In this document: positions 61,971 through 64,000 of the stretch, piece after piece
Position numbering within the stretch: position 1 is the stretch's first letter
Layout: every line of letters begins with the position of its first letter
Assembly (NCBI RefSeq): GCF_002209555.1
Contig: NZ_NJIF01000001.1
Location: 372,001-436,000 of the forward strand
DNA from: Achromobacter insolitus
GTDB taxonomy: Bacteria; Pseudomonadota; Gammaproteobacteria; Burkholderiales; Burkholderiaceae_B
Direction of reading: 5' to 3'
DNA length: 64,000 nt
Made by a program: the position numbers and the translations under genes
Notes under the pieces: model-generated
Told to the model about the DNA's origin: nothing
Database searches by the model: none
Seen by the model: only the letters and a program-made list of their open reading frames with translations

Positions 61971-64000
61971 TTACTTCGTCAACATGACCTTGAACTTGGG
62001 CGCGAAAGCCGTTTCGATCAGGGCCTTCTGCTGCTCCTGGTGCTTGGCCAGGTAGCCCACGGCCGGCGATGCCGACGCGGCGCGGCCGGCATAGCCCAGC
62101 TTCTGGCCTTCGACCATGTTTTCGTACACATGATGCTGAACGTAGAACCAGGCACCCTGGTTCTGCGGTTCGTCCTGAACCCAGATCACTTCGGTTGCCT
62201 TCGGGTACTTGCGCAGCTCCGCTTCGAACGACTTGTGCGCGAAGGGATACAGCTGCTCGACGCGGATGATGGCGACATTGTCGGCACCACGCTCGCGGCG
62301 GGCGTTGACCAGATCGTAGTAGACCTTGCCCGAGCAAGCCAGCACGCGCTTGACCTTGGCGGCGTCGATCGTGTCGTCCACTTCGCCGATCACGGGACGG
62401 AAGCTGCCGCCGGCCAGATCGGTCAGCGGAGAGCCGGCATCCTTGTTGCGCAGCAGCGACTTGGGCGTGAACAGCACCAGGGGCTTGCGGAACGGACGGA
62501 TCATCTGGCGACGCAGCACGTGGAAGATCTGCGAGGCCGAAGTCGGCTGCACCACTTGCATGTTGTTGTCGGCGCACAGCTGCAGGAAACGCTCGATGCG
62601 GCCCGACGAGTGCTCGGGGCCCTGGCCTTCGTAGCCGTGCGGCAGCATCAGGGTCAAGCCCGACTGGCGGCCCCACTTGGCTTCGCCGGAGCTGATGAAC
62701 TGGTCGATCACGACCTGGGCGCCGTTGACGAAGTCGCCGAACTGGCCTTCCCAGATGGTCAGCGTGTTGGGTTCCGCGCTGGAGTAGCCGTATTCAAAGC
62801 CCAGCACAGCCTCTTCGGACAGCACGGAGTCGATGACGGTGAACGGAGCCTGGCCTTCCGAGACGTTCTGCAGCGGAATGTAGGTGCCGTCGTTCCAGCG
62901 TTCGCGGTTCTGGTCATGCAGCACGGCGTGGCGGTGCGTGAACGTGCCACGGCCCGAGTCCTGGCCCGTGATGCGGATGGCGTAGCCCGAGGACACCAGG
63001 GTCGCGAAGGCGAGGTGCTCGCCCATGCCCCAGTCCAGGTTCATTTCGCCCTTGGCCATCGTGCGGCGGTCGTTCAGCAGCTTGGCGACCAGCGGGTGCA
63101 CGGTGAAGCCTTCCGGCACGGTGGTGATGCGTTCGCCAATGCGCTTGAGTTCGGCCAGCGGCACGGCGGTGTCGGCCTGGTCGGTCCACTTGGCGCCCAG
63201 GAACGGCGACCAGTCGATGGCGTACTTGCTCTTGTAGTCGGTCAGCACCGGTTCGATGGTGCGCTGGCCGTCTTCCATCAGCTGGCGGTAGTCCTTCACG
63301 AGCTGATCGGCTTCGCCTTCAGCCAGCACGCCTTGCGTGGTCAGCTTGTCGGCGTACAGCTTGCGCGTGCCGGGGTGGTGGCCGATGCGCTTGTACATCA
63401 GGGGCTGCGTCAGCGACGGGGTATCTTGCTCGTTGTGGCCCAGCTTGCGGAAGCAGACGATGTCTACGACCACGTCATGGCGGAATTGCAGGCGGTAGTC
63501 CAGAGCCAGCTTGGTGACGAACACGACGGCTTCGGGATCGTCGCCGTTGACGTGGAACACCGGCGCTTCGATCATCTTGACCACGTCGGTGCAATACAGC
63601 GTCGAACGCGAGTCGCGCGGGTCGGACGTGGTGAAGCCGATCTGGTTGTTGATGACGATATGCAGCGTGCCGCCCGTGCCGTAGCCGCGGGTCTGGGCCA
63701 GGTTGAGGGTTTCCATGACCACGCCTTGGCCGGCAAAGGCCGCGTCACCGTGCACCAGCACCGGCAGCACTTGCTTGCCTTCGGTGTCGCCGCGGCGTTC
63801 CTGGCGAGCGCGCGCGCTGCCTTCGACCACGGGGTTGACGATTTCCAGGTGGGACGGGTTGAACGCGAGCGACAGGTGGACCGGGCCGCCACGGGTGGAC
63901 AGGTCGCTGGAGAAGCCGTTGTGGTACTTCACGTCGCCGTCGGTCAGGCCTTCGGCGTGCTTGCCTTCGAACTCGGCGAACAGATCGCCGGGCATCTTGC
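61971..64000 (-). CDS. odhA: 2-oxoglutarate dehydrogenase E1 component, C-terminal part (runs off window)
   Basis: About 675 C-terminal residues of the thiamine-diphosphate-dependent E1 (usual length ~950) are present; the 5' end lies beyond position 64000. Recognisable segments are GGPVHLSLAFNPSHLEIVNPVVEG, VHGDAAFAGQGVVMETLNLAQ, GTGGTLHIVINNQIGFTTSDPRDSRST and LPHGYEGQGPEHSSGRIERFLQL. It decarboxylates 2-oxoglutarate and succinylates the lipoyl group of OdhB. It is the first gene of the odhA-odhB-lpd operon, with a 101-bp gap to odhB. The synonym is sucA. Confidence 0.96.
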   Translation of the reverse strand, partial: KMPGDLFAEFEGKHAEGLTDGDVKYHNGFSSDLSTRGGPVHLSLAFNPSHLEIVNPVVEGSARARQERRGDTEGKQVLPVLVHGDAAFAGQGVVMETLNLAQTRGYGTGGTLHIVINNQIGFTTSDPRDSRSTLYCTDVVKMIEAPVFHVNGDDPEAVVFVTKLALDYRLQFRHDVVVDIVCFRKLGHNEQDTPSLTQPLMYKRIGHHPGTRKLYADKLTTQGVLAEGEADQLVKDYRQLMEDGQRTIEPVLTDYKSKYAIDWSPFLGAKWTDQADTAVPLAELKRIGERITTVPEGFTVHPLVAKLLNDRRTMAKGEMNLDWGMGEHLAFATLVSSGYAIRITGQDSGRGTFTHRHAVLHDQNRERWNDGTYIPLQNVSEGQAPFTVIDSVLSEEAVLGFEYGYSSAEPNTLTIWEGQFGDFVNGAQVVIDQFISSGEAKWGRQSGLTLMLPHGYEGQGPEHSSGRIERFLQLCADNNMQVVQPTSASQIFHVLRRQMIRPFRKPLVLFTPKSLLRNKDAGSPLTDLAGGSFRPVIGEVDDTIDAAKVKRVLACSGKVYYDLVNARRERGADNVAIIRVEQLYPFAHKSFEAELRKYPKATEVIWVQDEPQNQGAWFYVQHHVYENMVEGQKLGYAGRAASASPAVGYLAKHQEQQKALIETAFAPKFKVMLTK

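Overview
The window comes from a high-GC betaproteobacterium of the family Alcaligenaceae, most likely Achromobacter or a close relative of Bordetella. The reasons are the ftrABCD-type ferrous iron locus, the phaC-phaB-phaR order, the paired cyanophycin synthetase genes, the odhA-odhB-lpd-zapE run and the strong G/C third-position bias. The genus is inferred from gene content and was not tested against a database. No rRNA, tRNA, CRISPR array, insertion sequence or prophage was recognised.

Layout. From 1 to 14.6 kb lies the 3' part of one giant, cysteine-free, Gly/Asn/Thr/Ala-rich surface protein gene of the filamentous-haemagglutinin type. It has about ten tandem repeats of 170-179 residues, and a SapC-family gene follows 9 bp after its stop. 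From 15.4 to 20.2 kb is a housekeeping and envelope block: a DUF4434 Tat-type lipoprotein, a YidB-like protein, an MltB-type lytic transglycosylase, a DUF455 ferritin-like protein and a FemAB-like acyltransferase. From 20.2 to 28.5 kb is a cyanophycin locus: DUF1854 protein and ABC exporter on the minus strand, diverging from two cyanophycin synthetase paralogues. From 28.6 to 29.9 kb are small stress-type proteins (39-aa lipoprotein, CsbD, DUF1328, BON).

From 30.0 to 34.2 kb are a PhzF-like enzyme and the ferrous iron operon ftrABCD. From 34.4 to 38.7 kb are a periplasmic Ntn hydrolase and the polyhydroxybutyrate genes phaC, phaB and phaR. From 38.8 to 50.7 kb are core genes (pgeF, rluD, bamD, a DinG/YoaA-type helicase, tex, trpS), an AraC/MFS pair and a small orphan beta-rich protein. 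From 50.7 to 57.8 kb is a Fur-type iron-siderophore locus: sigma factor FecI, anti-sigma FecR, a TonB-dependent receptor and a four-gene PepSY reductase operon whose cistrons overlap by 4 bp. From 57.9 to 64 kb are zapE and the 2-oxoglutarate dehydrogenase genes lpd, odhB and odhA; odhA runs off the right edge.

How it fits together. The window holds two carbon/nitrogen storage systems (PHB and cyanophycin) and two iron uptake systems (ferrous and siderophore). The most interesting observation is in the cyanophycin pair. The first paralogue keeps the N-domain HxxEH motif but has lost hallmark residues of the Mur-ligase half. The second keeps the Mur-ligase hallmarks but has lost HxxEH. This suggests the two proteins have divided one enzyme's functions between them.
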